DNA of 64,000 nucleotides. Source: Salvelinus alpinus (lineage: Eukaryota > Chordata > Actinopteri > Salmoniformes > Salmonidae). Both the position numbers and the translations under genes were made by a program. The stretch's first letter is position 1. Each line of letters begins with the position of its first letter. Of the stretch, positions 48,168-62,065 are shown in pieces. The notes below the pieces were generated by a model, which was not told the DNA's origin, ran no database searches, and saw only the letters and a list, made by a program, of their open reading frames with translations. Location of the stretch: assembly GCF_045679555.1 (NCBI RefSeq), contig NC_092092.1:9502997-9566996 (forward strand). Reading direction: 5' to 3'.

Positions 48168-48315
48168 CTAAGTCTTGGTGTGGTCGGGGCTGGGGGTGGC
48201 TGTGTTGTCTTCCTGTCCGTCAGCTGATACCTCCCCCTCTCTCTCGGACAGCCCCAACCCCAGACCCAGGCTGCAGGTCACCGGATAGGTCCACGATGTC
48301 GTCTGCGTCACATGA
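48168..48315 (-). CDS. stxbp4: stxbp4 last coding exon: end of WW domain and C-terminus
   Basis: After a TTGTGCCAG acceptor, the first base completes an Asn codon begun in the previous exon. The exon then reads HVTQTTSWTYPV, the third strand of a WW domain with its second Trp and the Trp-x-x-Pro proline. A 36-residue Gly/Leu and acidic tail ends in DHTKT and TAG (48170-48168). Joined to 49961-50018, the two exons give Gly-Trp-Glu-Glu to Ser-Trp with 21 residues between the tryptophans, which is normal for WW. Syntaxin-binding protein 4 (Synip) has a PDZ, coiled coil and C-terminal WW, and my memory of its end (KYFINHVTQTTSW) agrees. The 5' exons are outside what I could find. Confidence 0.9.
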
Positions 48316-48693
48316 CTGGCACAAGACAAAAATAAGACAGAGCAACACATCACTCTCAGGTCATCACCCCTGAACCCCTGATCCCTCTTCAATTGAATGG
48401 ATCAACTTCCTTAACGTTTATGAGCTTCTAACCCTAAATTACCTTAGTTTAGTGGGTGTCAGTGTGTACTGCTCATCTGCCCTGTGTACTGTTGTGGGTT
48501 AGGTACTGGTTGTTTGTCACGGGCTGACAGAAGGACGCATTCAGAATTACAAACTACATAGGTGTCATTGAACAAAGGTAAAAATGCACAGGTGTCATCG
48601 GACAATGGTAATGAATAGTGTTGGTTAGACAGAACTGGTGTTCACAAGCCTGGGCACCGGACAGTTCCTGTATTCAACAATGCAACTGTATAA

Positions 48694-48967
48694 AGATGTG
48701 CTATCTCAATTTGACCTAGCGTCTCACAGCAGGAAAATAATCCTGCAGCAACAGAAAATGTGAAATATTATGTGGTCTACAATTAATGGATATTTCTGTA
48801 GGGGTTGATGCATTTTTTATTAGGGTAAATTAAGTCTGACATTTTACAGTGGAAATGTAACTTTAGACGCCTTTATAAACCTTGACTACAACACAATTTG
48901 AAAATGTGCTGCTGTGCAAGATAATTATCTGCGACAACAGAGTGATCAAATTAAGATGGAAGATCTA
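48694..48967. mobile_element. MITE in the last stxbp4 intron
   Basis: AGATGTGCTATCTCAATTTG at the left and CAAATTAAGATGGAAGATCT at the right are imperfect inverted repeats. The interior includes AGCAGGAAAATAATCCTGCAG and ACAATTTGAAAATGTGCTGC, typical of a salmonid family. Confidence 0.65.
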
Positions 48968-49112
48968 TATCCCTGTTAGGAAAAACAACAACAAGTTGAC
49001 TAAAGCGGAAACAGACTGGGACCAAGGCTGTGTTAACTCTGTTTAATATACTAAGAGACAACCCAATCTCCAGAACATGTCACAACCTGTGGTCACCACA
49101 TTACTTACTAGT

Positions 49113-49640
49113 CTTTCATTTAGTCATCAAGCACAAAACAACACACTCCGGGATTCCCTGCACATCTTTCATTTAGTCACCAACAACAACAAGACACACC
49201 CTGGGATTCCCTGCACATCTTTCATTTAGTCACCAACAACAACAAGACACACCCTGGGATTCCCTGCACATATTTCATTTAGTCACCAACAACAACAAGA
49301 CACACCCTGGGACTCCCTGCACATATTTAATTTAGTCATCAACAACAAGACACACCCTGGGACTCCCTGCACATCTTTCATTTAGTCATCAACAACAAGA
49401 CACACCCTGGGGCTCCCTGCACATATTTCATTTAGTCATCAACAACAAGACACACCCTGGGACTCCCTGCACATGTTTCATTTAGTCATCAACAACAAGA
49501 CACACCCTGGGACTCCCTGCACATGTTTAATTTAGTCACCAACAACAAGACACACCCTGGGGCTCCCTGCACATATTTCATTTAGTCATCAACAACAATA
49601 AGACACACCCTGGGACTCCCTGCACATGTTTCATTTACTC
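49113..49640. repeat. Minisatellite of 53-59 bp, about 10 copies
   Basis: Units carry CATTTAGTCATCAACAACAA, GACACACCCTGGGACTCC and CTGCACAT. Differences in the number of CAA triplets change the period. It lies in the last stxbp4 intron. Confidence 0.95.
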
Positions 49641-49960
49641 GACAGCCAGCATGGCTAAGACTGCGTGTAAGACTGAGATCAAAGCAGATATGTTGGGTTG
49701 AGTCTATTCTGTGGTTTACAGGAGTCGCCTCTCAATGGCAGCCGTTGACTGTTTCTGTCTGTATAGTCGGAAGTACTGGAAGTTTTAATTAACGGAATAG
49801 AAAAAGGGATTTGAGACTTTGTGGAAACTTGGCACAACATTGATAGGTTGGTTCTGTAAGTGTGGGGCTCAGTGGTGGACTGGCAGATGATGTGGGCTTG
49901 TTTATAAGGTCATAAGCCTGGAGCGGTTAGAATATTAACCCTCTAGTTGTTTGGACTTAC

Positions 49961-50018
49961 TTGATGAAGTATTTGACTCCTTCTGCAGTGTAGGCCTCTT
50001 CCCATCCATATGGAAGAT
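49961..50018 (-). CDS. stxbp4: stxbp4 penultimate coding exon: WW domain first half
   Basis: A 58-bp exon with acceptor TTTTTCTAG and donor ATCAA|GTAAGT. After two bases that complete a codon (probably Asp), it encodes LPYGWEEAYTAEGVKYFI and leaves AA for the next exon. This is the first two strands of a WW domain, a module that binds proline-rich ligands. It is short and its phase is 1/2, so open-frame searches miss it. STXBP4 binds syntaxin-4 and regulates GLUT4 vesicle traffic in mammals; nothing here shows that directly. The preceding exon must lie to the right, beyond the LINE cluster or outside the window. Confidence 0.88.
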
Positions 50019-50054
50019 CTAGAAAAAGAGAGAAAGAGAAAGGGAGAGAGAAAG

Positions 50055-50087
<33 letters not shown>

Positions 50088-50090
50088 AAT
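50019..50090. repeat. GA-rich simple repeat next to the stxbp4 WW exon
   Basis: AAAGAGAGAAAGAGAAAGGG and a (GA)n tract lie directly upstream of the acceptor. On the minus strand they form a long polypyrimidine tract. Confidence 0.93.
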
Positions 50091-50224
50091 AACCTGACAC
50101 TCAGCACACAGGGATACCTGGAGGTGACAGTATTCCCTCCCAAATATGACACATCTATGACAAAACAACCAACAAAAATGGGTCACAACTCCTGCAGCTC
50201 TGTCGCACGCTGGGTCTGTACATA

Positions 50225-51551
50225 GTCAATGGTAGGCTTCGATGAGACTCCTATGGTAGTTACACCTACAGCTCATTGCTTGGCAGTAGTACTGTAGATT
50301 ACTTCATCACTGACCTCAACCCATAGTCTCTCAGAGCGTTCACAGTCAGCCCACAAACACACCTAACAGATCACAGCAAAATCACAGTCCACCTGAACTG
50401 AGCAATACTTAATCATGAGGCATCAAAGCAAAAGGAACTGCACAATATTAAGAAATGCTATAGATGGAAGGAATGTAGTGCGAAGCTGAAAGGTCAAATA
50501 TCCTGTTTAGGCTTTCTACTGCCAAGGTTACACCTTCACTATTACAGTGAAATGTTTTGTCCAGGAAGTTGTCTAAAAGGGATTTGGTAGGTTTATGCTA
50601 TCAAATCAAAATAGTTAAAGCAGACAACCTATGAAAATGAACAACAATGACAAATAGTTTGAAGAAGAATGCAGAAACCTACGAACGAAATTGAGAAACC
50701 TATCCAACCAAAAACATTGAGATCCAGAAAACCTAAGCCTACGCCTTCACTAAAACAATACAGAAATACACTACGGAAAAATAAGGAAGAGCACGTCAGA
50801 AATCAGCTCAATGTAACTGAAGAATCCATAGAATCAAACCACTTCTGGGAAAATTGTAACACACTAAACAAACAACAACACGAAGAGTTGTCTATACAAA
50901 ACTGAAATGTGTGGATAAACCTTTTTTAGCTCTAAAACAAAGAACAAACAGCAAAAACATATACATGATCAATTACAAATCTAAAAATCAGCAATTAAAG
51001 ACTACCAGAACCCACTGGATTCTCCAATTACATTGAATGAACTACAGCATGAAATACAAACCCTCCAACCCAATAAGGCATATGGTGTTGATGGTATCCT
51101 ACATGAAATGATCAAATATACAGAACAAAAATTCCAATTGGCTAAACTTAAACTCTTTAATATCATCTTCAGCTCTGGCATCTTCCCCAGTATTTGAAAC
51201 CAAGGACTGATAACCCCAATCCACAAAAGTGGAGACAAATTTGACCCCAATAACTATTGTGTGATATACATCAACAGCAACCTTGGGAAAAGCCTCTGCA
51301 TTATCATTAACAGCAGACTCGTGCATTTCCTCAGCGAAAACAATGTACTCAGCAAATGTCAAATTGTCTTTTTACCAAATTACCGTACGACAGACCACAT
51401 ATTCCCCCTGCACACCCTAATTGACAAACAAACAAAACAAAGGCAAAGTCTTATCATGCTTTGTTGACTTCAAAGTAGTTTTTGACTCAATTTGGCATAA
51501 GGGTCTGCTATACAAATTGATGGAAAGTGGTGTTGGGGGAAAAACATACTA
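50225..51551 (+). mobile_element. LINE fragment, upstream part (interrupted)
   Basis: Broken + strand frames include NELQHEIQTLQPNKAYGVDG (51035-51100), NLGKSLCIIINSRLVHFLSE and NYRTTDHIFPLHTLIDK (51280-51430). After a frameshift comes FVDFKVVFDSIWHKGLLYKL (about 51463-51520), motif A of a non-LTR reverse transcriptase. It stops at Gly-Gly-Lys-Thr-Tyr, where a SINE starts. The element resumes at 53434. Confidence 0.8.
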
Positions 51552-52020
51552 CCTCCCGGGTAGCGCAGTGGTCTAAGGCACTGCATCGCAGTGCTAGCTG
51601 TGCCACCAGAGACTCTGGGTTCGAGCCCAAGCTCTGTTGCAGCCGGCCGTGACCGGGAGGTCCATGGGGCGACGCACAATTGGCCCAGCGTCGTCCGGGA
51701 TAGGGAGGGTTTGGCCGGCAGGGATATCCTTGTCTCATCGTGCACTAGCGACTCCTGTAGCGGGCCGGGCGCAGTGCATGCTGACCAGGTTGCCAGATGT
51801 ACAGTGTTTCCTCTGACACATTGGTGCGGCTGGCTTCCGGGTTGGATGTGCGTTGTGTCAAGAAGCAGTGCGGCTAGGTTGGGTTGTGTTTCGGAGGACG
51901 CACGGCTCTCGACCTTCGCCTCTCCTGAGTCCGTACGGGAGTTGCAGTGATGAGACAAGACTACCAATTGGATACCACGAAATTGGGAAGAAAAAAATGT
52001 GTATAAAAAAATAAAATAAA
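51552..52020 (+). mobile_element. tRNA-derived SINE with intact A and B boxes
   Basis: TAGCGCAGTGG (51561-51571) matches the pol III A box and GGTTCGAGCC (51618-51627) the B box, with tRNA-like spacing. A body of about 350 bp follows and ends in an A-rich tail (AAAAAAATAAAATAAA). Its 5' end abuts interrupted LINE sequence and its 3' end abuts a truncated Tc1 element. Confidence 0.82.
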
Positions 52021-53433
<1,413 letters not shown>

Positions 53434-54640
53434 TATCAACGAATTGGCGAGGGCACTAGAACAGTCTGCAGCACCCAGCCTCACCCTACTATAATCTCAA
53501 ATGTCCACTGTTTGCTGATGATCTGGTGCTTCTGTCCCCAACCAAGAATGGCCTACAGCAGCACCTAGATCTTCTGCACAGATTCTGTCAGACCTGGGCC
53601 ATGATTGGTAAATTTCAGTAAGACAAAAATAATGGTGTTCCAAAAAGGTCCAGTTGCCAAGACCACAATTACGAATTCCATCTAGACACTGTTGCCCTAG
53701 AGCACACAAAAAACGATACATACTACGGCCTAAACATCAGCGCCACAGGTAACTTCCACAAAGTTGTGAACGATCTGAGAGACAAGGCAAAAAGGGCCTT
53801 CAATGCAATCAAAAGGAACATAACATTTGACATACCAATTACGATCTGGGAAAGAATACTGTGTTGGGTCCGCTTACCAACCAATAATTCACAAAATGGG
53901 ACAAACACCAAATTGAGACTGCATGCAGAATTCTGCAAAAATATCCTACAGTATGCGTACAATGTAAAACACCAAATAATGCATGCAGAGCAGAATTAGG
54001 CCGATACTCGCTAATTATAAAAATCCAGGAAAGCGCTGTTATATTCTAGAACCCCCTAAAAGGAAGCGATTCCCAAACCTTCCATAACAAAGCCATCACC
54101 TACAGAAAGATGAAGAGTCCCCTAAGCAAGCTGGTCCTGGGGCTCTGTTCACATACACAAACAGACACAACAGAGCCCCAGGACAGCAACACAATTAGAC
54201 CCAACCAAATCATGAGAAAACAAAAACATAATTCTTTCCAATATGTCAAGTAATTAACAAAAGAACAGAGCAAACTAGAATGCTATTTGGCCCTAAACAG
54301 AGAGTACACAGTGGCAGAATACCTGACCACTGTGGCAGAATACCTGACCACTGTAACTGACCTAAAATTAAGGAAGCTTTGACTATGTACAGACTCCGTG
54401 AGCATACCCTTGCTATTGATAAAGGTCGCCATAGGCAGACCTGGCTCTCAAGAGAAGACAGGATATGTGCACACTGCCCACAAAATGAGGTGGAAACTGA
54501 GCTGCACTTCCTAAACCTCCTGCCAAACGTATGACCATATAAGAGACACATATTTCCCCTCAGATTACACAGACCCACAAAGAATTAGAAAAACAAATCC
54601 AATTTTGATGAACTCCCATATATATATTGGGTGAAATACC
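53434..54640 (+). mobile_element. LINE fragment, downstream part
   Basis: It resumes with YINELARALEQSAAPSLTL and LLADDLVLLSPTKNGLQQHL-like text near 53437-53570, the Asp-Asp motif of the RT. The C-terminal region follows with HTLAIDKGRHRQTWLSREDR and ICAHCPQNEVETELHF (54400-54510), in shifted frames. It is the 3' continuation of the LINE at 50225-51551. About 45 codons expected between the two parts are missing. Confidence 0.78.
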
Positions 54641-55077
54641 ACAGTGTGCCATCACAAATTTTGACACACCTACTCATTACAGGGTTTTTCTTTATTTGTA
54701 CTATTTTCTACATTGTAGAATAATAGTGAAGACATCAAAACTACAAAATAATACATATGGAATCATGTAGTAACCAAAAAAGCGTTAAACAAATCAAAAC
54801 ATGTTATATTTGAGATTCTTCAAAGTAGCCACCCTTTGTCCTTGATGACAGCTTTGCACACTTTGGCATTCTCTCAACCAGCTTCACCTGGAAGGCTTTT
54901 ACAACAGTCTTGAAGGAGTTCCCACATATGCTGAGCACTTGTTGGCTGCTTTTCCTTCACTCTGCGGTCCAACTCATCCCATCTCAATTGGGTTGAGGTT
55001 GGGATGATTTTGGAGGCCAGGTCATCTGATGCAGCACTCCATCACTCTCCTTGGTCAAATAGCCCTTACACAGCCTG
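54640..55077. mobile_element. Tc1-like element remnant
   Basis: TTTGACACACCTACTCATTA and ATTTTCTACATTGTAGAATA match the end at 38772-38980. It continues with antisense transposase text (CTCAATTGGGTTGAGGTTGG, the complement of the Asn-Pro-Ile-Glu region). It is interrupted at about 55078 by another repeat and resumes briefly at about 55487 (TCCATGCTTCACGGTGGGAA). Confidence 0.75.
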
Positions 55078-55486
55078 TAACGGCAGATTTCCTCCTCTTC
55101 GTCTGAAGAGGAGGTGTAGCAGGGATCGGACCAAAATGCAACGTGGTTAGTGTTCATCATGTTTAATAATGAAAATCAACGTGAACACTACAAACTACAA
55201 AAACAACAAATGTGAAAAACCGAAACAATCCTATCTGGTGCATAGACACAAAGACAGAAGACAACCACCCACAAAACCCCAACACAAAACAGGCTACCTA
55301 AATATGGTTCCCAATCAGAGACAATGACTAACACCTGCCTCTGATTGAGAACCATATCAGGCCAAACATAGAAACGTGAAAACTAGACACACAATATAGA
55401 ATGCCCACTCAGCTCACGTCCTGACCAACACTAAAACAAAGAAAACACAAAAGAACTATGGTCAGAACGTGACACCCCCACACCAT
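55078..55486. mobile_element. Interspersed repeat inserted in the Tc1 remnant
   Basis: It runs from AACGGCAGATTTCCTCCTC to GGTCAGAACGTGACA. It contains GGACCAAAATGCAACGTGG, TGGTTCCCAATCAGAGACAA and CTGATTGAGAACCATATCAG, the last two being inverted copies. I recognise it as a common salmonid repeat but cannot name its superfamily. No coding capacity. Confidence 0.6.
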
Positions 55487-55544
55487 CATACTTCCTCCTC
55501 CATGCTTCACGGTGGGAAGCGAGTCAGTAGAAAGGCCTCTTTAG

Positions 55545-55768
55545 TGTCCTAAGTTTTCATAACTGTGACCTACCCTCTGTAAGCTGTTAGTGTCTTAACG
55601 ACCATTCCACAGGTGCATGTTCATTAATTGTTTATGGTTCATTGAACAAGCATGGGAAACAGTGTTTAAATCTTTACAATGAAGATCTGTGAAGTTATTT
55701 GGATTTTTACAAATTATCTTTGAAAGACAGGGTCCTGAAAAAGGGATTTTTCTTTTTTTGCTGAGTTT
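55545..55768 (+). mobile_element. 3' end of another Tc1-like family
   Basis: GTGTCTTAACGACCATTCC, ATTGTTTATGGTTCATTGAAC and the ending AAAGGGATTTTTCTTTTTTTG then CTGAGTTTA are characteristic of a salmonid Tc1-like element end. Confidence 0.65.
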
Positions 55769-55780
55769 ATATATATTACT

Positions 55781-55860
55781 TAATCCCAGGCCGTCATCAA
55801 AAATAAGAATTTGTTCTTAACTGACTTTCCTAGTTAAATAAAGGTTAAATAAATAAATAG
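55781..55860 (+). mobile_element. SINE/LINE 3' tail fragment
   Basis: AATAAGAATTTGTTCTTAAC and CTAGTTAAATAAAGGTT match the HpaI-type SINE tail. Confidence 0.75.
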
Positions 55861-58741
55861 TGTGACCGAGGAGGGCAGGGGATGCTCACGTTTTCATCAT
55901 TCTCGTCCGGTGATGCCAAGTGTGTGTGTATTCTAGCTTATTATGTATGACAGCTGTTCATATTCTTCTGGAGCAGCACATTACTCAGGCCCATGCTGGG
56001 CCATGCCACCTGTGGAGGGTTAGCCAGGGTTAGTCAGCGCACGGTGAGCCACGTGAGACCACAGTGACACCAGGGTGGTGGAGGAGAGGAACTATATAGG
56101 GCTGAAGCAGAAAAAAAGGGATGGTAATTAGGCCTAGCTGATTGGGGATTGGTAAACTGAGGAGGGGAAGGAGTGAAGTTCGAGCAGGGGGCAGGGGGAC
56201 TGAGGATTGGTAAGGGGAGCCAGGAGGGTTATTAGCTGTAATATTAAATTAAGCATTCAATGAATTATGAATTTACAGACACTTTGATTATATCTACACA
56301 CACCACAATTAACTCTTGGTCTGACCCTAGCACAATGATCCTCCATTGATAATTTCCCCTCCCTCATTTCCCTGTCCACCTATCTCTCCCTCTCCCCTTA
56401 ATTTTATATTTGAATCTCTCTCTATATGATGTCCTTGCGGGGATTGTTGTAAGCAGCTTTAACGCTTTATTTAATGCTTTTTATTTATCAGAAACACTCG
56501 ATTTAATTCAGTCCACTGCCCCAGGATGTGGGGAAAAGGACAAATTGATGAACAAAGCTGGCATTGAGCCCTCTGTGGTTCACATGGTCAGACCCTTTCT
56601 CACTTCTCTCTCCGAGGCCAGGGCTAGGACTCAGTCTCTGGTCACGAGGGACTCACGTTAGAACCAGATGCAGAACCAGAAAGCCTTGGAAGTATTTCTG
56701 AAATATACACTGTAATATTCTAAACTGATTATTTGGCATGTCAAGCCAAGTTCAATCAGTTCAAATCAATTCAGATCAGTTCAAGATCATTGGATAACCA
56801 AACAGTTCATTATTTGGATAACATGTATTCTCAAAACAGACATACTGTAGGTATAAAAGGTACACTTTATTTTCTGTGACTGATGTGTTGACTAAAACCT
56901 GAGACCAAACTGCTTATCCCCGGGCCTCGCCTGTCAACATTTCATTAGCAGAGTGAAACCCAGTCTGTGAAATGTATCACTAATGTACACATTGTACATT
57001 GAGGGACACAAAGGGATTTTCTGACCGATATCATGTTTTTTTGTTTCCGAGAGTGTGAACTATCGCCGTTGCCGAATATGTGCATTGTGTTTATTGTGCC
57101 GTGTACAGCGATTGCGATACTTATTGTAGAATAACACTTTTTGTGAACAGTAAGAGTGACAGGATGATATTTGGTCAAAGGTCGACTGTAACCATAGAAT
57201 CAGAACCAATAGATCCACTGGATTTCTCACAATCCAGTCGTCATTGCAGGTGTAGAACACAGAGGCGCTGAATTCTGAGTGAGGACGTCAGAAGCATCAA
57301 TTGATCGAACATTCCAAACGGTACAACCAACATGACCATCGGTGTACCCACATATGGCAGGTTGTTTCAAATGGGAATATACATTCTACTAGTCCAACTC
57401 TATATTCCTAGCCCCTTTGGGTGGCCCCTGTGTCAAGAGACGGCAGACACTGTTACAGGTCTCAAGACGATCCATTTTCTTCAAAAGTGTGAAAATCTAG
57501 TTCCATCTACATAAACTAATTGCAAAGACAGGCAGATCCAGCTCAAAGTTATGCAAGCATAGCTAGTAGTTACCGAATGTGATTTTTGGCGAGTGTGGAC
57601 ATTTACAAGTGAAAGTGACCAAGAGAAATTGTGCAAATGAACAAAATGTTGATACGTGCTTTTCTGAAGGAAGAGCAGCATGTGTACAGGGAGCAGAGGG
57701 GAGAAGAACGGAGGAGAAAAAAAACCCTAGCAGGAAGCACAGGGAAAACATGGCAGCTGTACAGATAACTCATGCAAAGCTCTTTGACTTCTGTCAGAAA
57801 ATCATTAGAAGATATCTGATGGCAAACATTTAGTTGTGAATTGCATACAAGTTTAACTTCATCACCTCATGTGCGCTTCACAACAGAGACTAGATATAGA
57901 ATGTTATTACCAGCTCACTTTCTGGGAAACTACGATAAGCTTCATAATTTAAAATAATAAGGTCATCTTTATTATATAATAATAGGTTATTTAATACTGT
58001 TAATGGTTTGCCTAAATGGTGAATAATGTTCAGAGAATCAATTTTTGGCAATTTGGTGAAAGAATTTGTTTTTTAAGTATATGTTTCCCCAAGGATCAAT
58101 GTGGCGCAAATGTGAAACATTTTTGAATTCCCTTTTCTCCTAAATGGGATTATAAATGTATCAACTTTTAAACCAGCATTACTTCCATGATTCATCTAGG
58201 TACAGTGTATGGTATGCCATTTTGAAGCTCTGTCTGAATTTTTATCCAATGTAAAAAAAAAAAACACTATTTCAAATTTTGGAACAAAAGACCGAAAAGA
58301 GAGGGTTTTGGTATTAGGTTTATTTGTATACCCATTAGCTTTTGCCAAAGCAGCAGATATTCTTCCTGGGGTCACAAAAAACACAAAATACATCAAGTAA
58401 CAAAATACTGATAGATTGATAGACAAGGACAGTCACATACATTTAAAATACAACTAAAGAATGTGTGTGTAGATTGTGTGTGTGTGTGTGTTAGAGTGTG
58501 ATAGTGTGTCTGTGCTTGTGTGTGTCATTGAACACAGTCTCTATTGTGCCATGGGATGTTATTTTATCAACTTTTGAAGGGATTTTTGCTGTATGCCTGA
58601 GTAATTGGAGATGGGAGTTCAATTCGATCATGTATAATATGGTGTGTTGCTGTGAATTCGTTTTGGACTTGGGGACTGTGAAGAGACCCCTGGTGGCATG
58701 TCTGGGTGTCTGAGCTGTACGTTATTTGATTATGTAGACAA
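55861..58741. other. Probable stxbp4 intron sequence, no gene recognised
   Basis: About 2.9 kb contains no feature I can name except a short (GT)n at 58463-58530. Frames at 56410-56661, 57579-57833 and elsewhere lack domains, repeats or splice context. I searched the minus strand for upstream stxbp4 exons without success. Confidence 0.4.
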
Positions 58742-59901
58742 TCAAATAATCGTCACAGTAATATTTCTCATAAAAACTAGATGGAAAGCCAGAGACCTAA
58801 CAACTAGTACAGTTGATTTTTGTGTAAAAAATGGAGAACACATTTTTATAACAGACATACCCCTACCCATCTTCACAACAATTTTGTCAATATGACTTGA
58901 CCATGATAATTGACCATCCAGTGGTATACCTAGGAGTTTAGCTTCCTCAACTTTCTCAGTGGTCACACCCTTTATGCACAACTCCAGTTGAGGTTTAGAT
59001 CTTAGAGAATATTTGGAACCAATGCTTTTAGATTTAGATGTATTTAAGAACAGTTTATAATTAATCACCCATTCTGATACTGACTGTAACTCCTTATTTA
59101 GAATTTATGTGAGCTCACTGGCTTTGGTTGCTGACATGTAGAGTGTGGAATCATCTGCATACATGGTTGTTCTAGCTTTGTGTAAGACCAGTGGAAAATA
59201 ATTTGTAAAACATAGAGAAGAGTAACGGCCCAAGGCAACTGCCCTGAGGAACACCACATTGTACATATCTGATGTTAGAGAAGCGTCCATTGAAAAACAC
59301 TCTCCGGGTTCTATTAGATAAATAACAATCTCACCACGTAATGGCAGCTGATGAGTTTTTTCAATAGTAATTTATAATCACATAAAAGGCTGCATTGAAA
59401 TTTAACAATACAGCTCCAGCTATCATCTTATTATCCATTTATTTTAACCAATCATCTGTCATCTGACTTAGTGCAGTACAAGTTGAGTGCCCTTCTCTAT
59501 ATGCGTGCTGAAACTCAATGGTTACCTTCCTTGTTCTCCTAAAAATAGCATTGTATTTGGTCAAACTCAATTCTCTCCATCAGTTTACTAAGAACATGTA
59601 GCAAACTGATTGGGCGGCTGTTAGAGCCAGCAAAGGGTGCTTTACTATTTTTAGGCAGTGGAATAACTTTTGCTTATTTACCTTCCACGCCTGTGGACAC
59701 ATACACTCCTTTAGACTTTGGATAGAGATAGGGGTGGCAATACAATCTGCTACCATTCTCAGTAGTTTCCCGTTCTCAATAGTTTCCCTATCAAGGTTGT
59801 CTATACCTGGTGGCTTATCTTTATTGATAAATAACAATAGTTTGTCCACCTCTCCCACACTGACTTGGCCAAATTCAAAACAATAGTTTCTCTACCATTA
59901 T

Positions 59902-61031
59902 TACACTGAACAAAAATATCAACGCAACATGTAAAGTGTTTGTCCCATGTTTCATGAGCTGAAATAAAAGATCTCAGAAATGTTCCACAAAAAGCATATT
60001 TCTCTCAAATGTTGTGCACAAAATTTTCTCCTTTGCCAAGATAATCAATCCACCTGACCGGTGTGGCATATCAAGAAGCTGATTAAACAGTATGATCATT
60101 ACACAGGTGCACCCTGGAGACAATAAAAGGCCACTCTAAAATGTTCAGTCTTATTACAACACAATGCCACAGATGTCTCAAGTTGAGGGAGCATGCAATT
60201 GGCATGCTGACTGCAGGAATGTCCACCAGAGCTGTTGACAGATCATTTAATGTGAATTTCTCTACCATAAGCTGCCTCCAACGCCGTTTTCGAGAATTTG
60301 GCAGTATGTCCAACCGGCCTCACAACCGCAGACCACATGTATGGCGCCGTGTGGGCGAGCGGTTTGATGATGTCATCATTGTGAACAGAGTGCCCCATGG
60401 TGGGAGTGGGGTCATGGTATGGATATAAGCTACAGACAACGAACACAATTGCATTTTATTTATGGCAATTTGAATGCACAGATATCGTGACGAGATCCTG
60501 GGGACCATTGTCGTGCCATTAATCCGCCGCCATCACCTCATGTTTCAGCATGATAATGCACGGCCCCATGACGCAATGATCGGTACACAATTTCTGGAAG
60601 CTGAAAATGTCCCAGTTTCTCCATTGCCTGCATACTCATCAGACATGTCACCCATTGAGCATGTTTGGGATGCTCTGGATTGACGTGTACGACAGCGCGT
60701 TCCAGTTCCCGCCAATATCCAGCAACTTCGCACAGCAATTGAAGAGGAGTGGGACAACATTCCACAGGCCACAATCAACAGCCTGATCAACTCTATGTGA
60801 AGAAGATGTGTCGCGCAGCATGAGTCAAATGGTGGTCACACCAGATACTGTCTGGTTTTCTGATCCACCCCCCTACTTTTTTTAAGGTATCTGTGACCAA
60901 CAGATGCATATCTGTATTCCCAGTCATGTGAAATCCATAGATTAGGACCTAATTTATTTATTTAAATTGACTGATTTGTTTATATGAACTGTAACTTTGA
61001 AATTGTTGCGTTTATATTGTTGTTCAGTATA
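59902..61031 (+). mobile_element. Tc1-like transposon copy B, internally deleted
   Basis: It is the same family as 13735-15274. The ends CACTGAACAAAAATATCAACG and TTTATATTGTTGTTCAGTA are flanked by TA. The transposase is read on the + strand. 60141-60345 gives the HTH with [19 protein letters not shown] large deletion joins this directly to [12 protein letters not shown]-type text and [23 protein letters not shown] and SSDMSPIEHVWDALD follow, then a stop. The first catalytic Asp is missing as in copy A, by a different and larger deletion. Confidence 0.87.
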
Positions 61032-61275
61032 GATATTTTATACAAAAATATGATGGTTCACTGTTTAATGTTATCATTTCACTCCTGAGATGTTCAACTT
61101 TACTAGTGAAATAGACATTGAAATGATTGGCAATATCAAAAGGTTTTGCTATAAATGAGCCATCAACGTCAATGAACGATGTAGATGAATTGGGTTTCCT
61201 GCCCATGATATAATTTAAGGTACTCTAAAATATTTTTCCATTGTGTTTTATGTAATTTATCTTGGTTTGGTAATA

Positions 61276-62032
61276 TACACTGAGTTAACTTTCCAGACCG
61301 ACCAGATTAATCCAGGTGAAAGCTATGATCCCTTATTGTCACCTGTTAAATCCACTTCAATCAGTGTAGATGAAGGGCAGGAGACAGATTAAAGAATCAT
61401 TTTTAAGCCTTTAAACAATTGAGACATGGATTGTGTATGTGTGCCATTCAGAGGGTGAATGGGCAAGACAAAATATTGAAGTGCCTTTGAACGGGGTATG
61501 GTAGTAGGTGCCAGGCACTGGTTTGAGTTTGTCAAGAATTGCATTGACATGTTTTTCACACTCAACAGTTTCCTGCATGTACCAAGAATGGGAAAGGGGG
61601 ATACCTAGTAAGTACAAATGAATGCACTCAACTGAAATGTGTCTTCTGCATTAAACCCAACCCCTCTGAATCAGAGAGGTGTGAGGGGGCTGCCTTAAAT
61701 CGACATCCACGTCATCGGCACCCAGGGAACAGTGGGTTAACTGCCTTGCTCAGGGGCAGAAAGACAGATTTTTTACCTTCTCAGCTCTGGGATTTGATCC
61801 AGCAACCTTTCGGTTACTGGCCCAACGCTCGAATAGTCCACCACCAAAAGGACATCCAGACAACTTTATACAACTGTGGGAAGCATTGGAGTCAACATGG
61901 GCCAGCATCCCTGTGGAACGCGTTTGACACCTTGTAGAGTCCACACCCCAACAAAATGTGGCTGTTCTGAAGGCAAGAGGCGATGCAACTTAATATTAGG
62001 AAGGTGTTCCTAATGTTTTGTACACTCAGTTT
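61276..62032. mobile_element. Non-autonomous DNA element with GTACACTCAGT end
   Basis: TACACTGAGT at the left and ATTAGGAAGGTGTTCCTAATG then TTTTGTACACTCAGT at the right give short inverted ends. AATGGGCAAGACAAAATATT and TTTGAACGGGGTATGGTAGT lie inside. I recognise it as a common salmonid repeat. It carries a SINE fragment at 61624-61836. Confidence 0.55.
61624..61836 (-). mobile_element. HpaI-like SINE fragment
   Basis: On the minus strand GCGTTGGGCCAGTAACCGAAAGG and GGATCAAATCCCAGAGC resemble the tRNA-related head of the SINE at 13279. The body differs (CACTGTTCCCTGGGTGCCGAT), and the first bases and the A box are missing. Confidence 0.72.
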
Positions 62033-62065
62033 AATTTCTTCTTCTTTTAGTTAAGTTTAGTCACA

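Noticed and set aside
53440-54590. Possibility that the Ala-Asp-Asp region belongs to a domesticated reverse transcriptase
   Set aside because: Frames shift repeatedly and the sequence continues an upstream LINE interrupted by other elements.
56410-56661. 83-codon open frame, considered as an exon or small gene
   Set aside because: There are no domains, no splice context and no family resemblance. It is consistent with chance.
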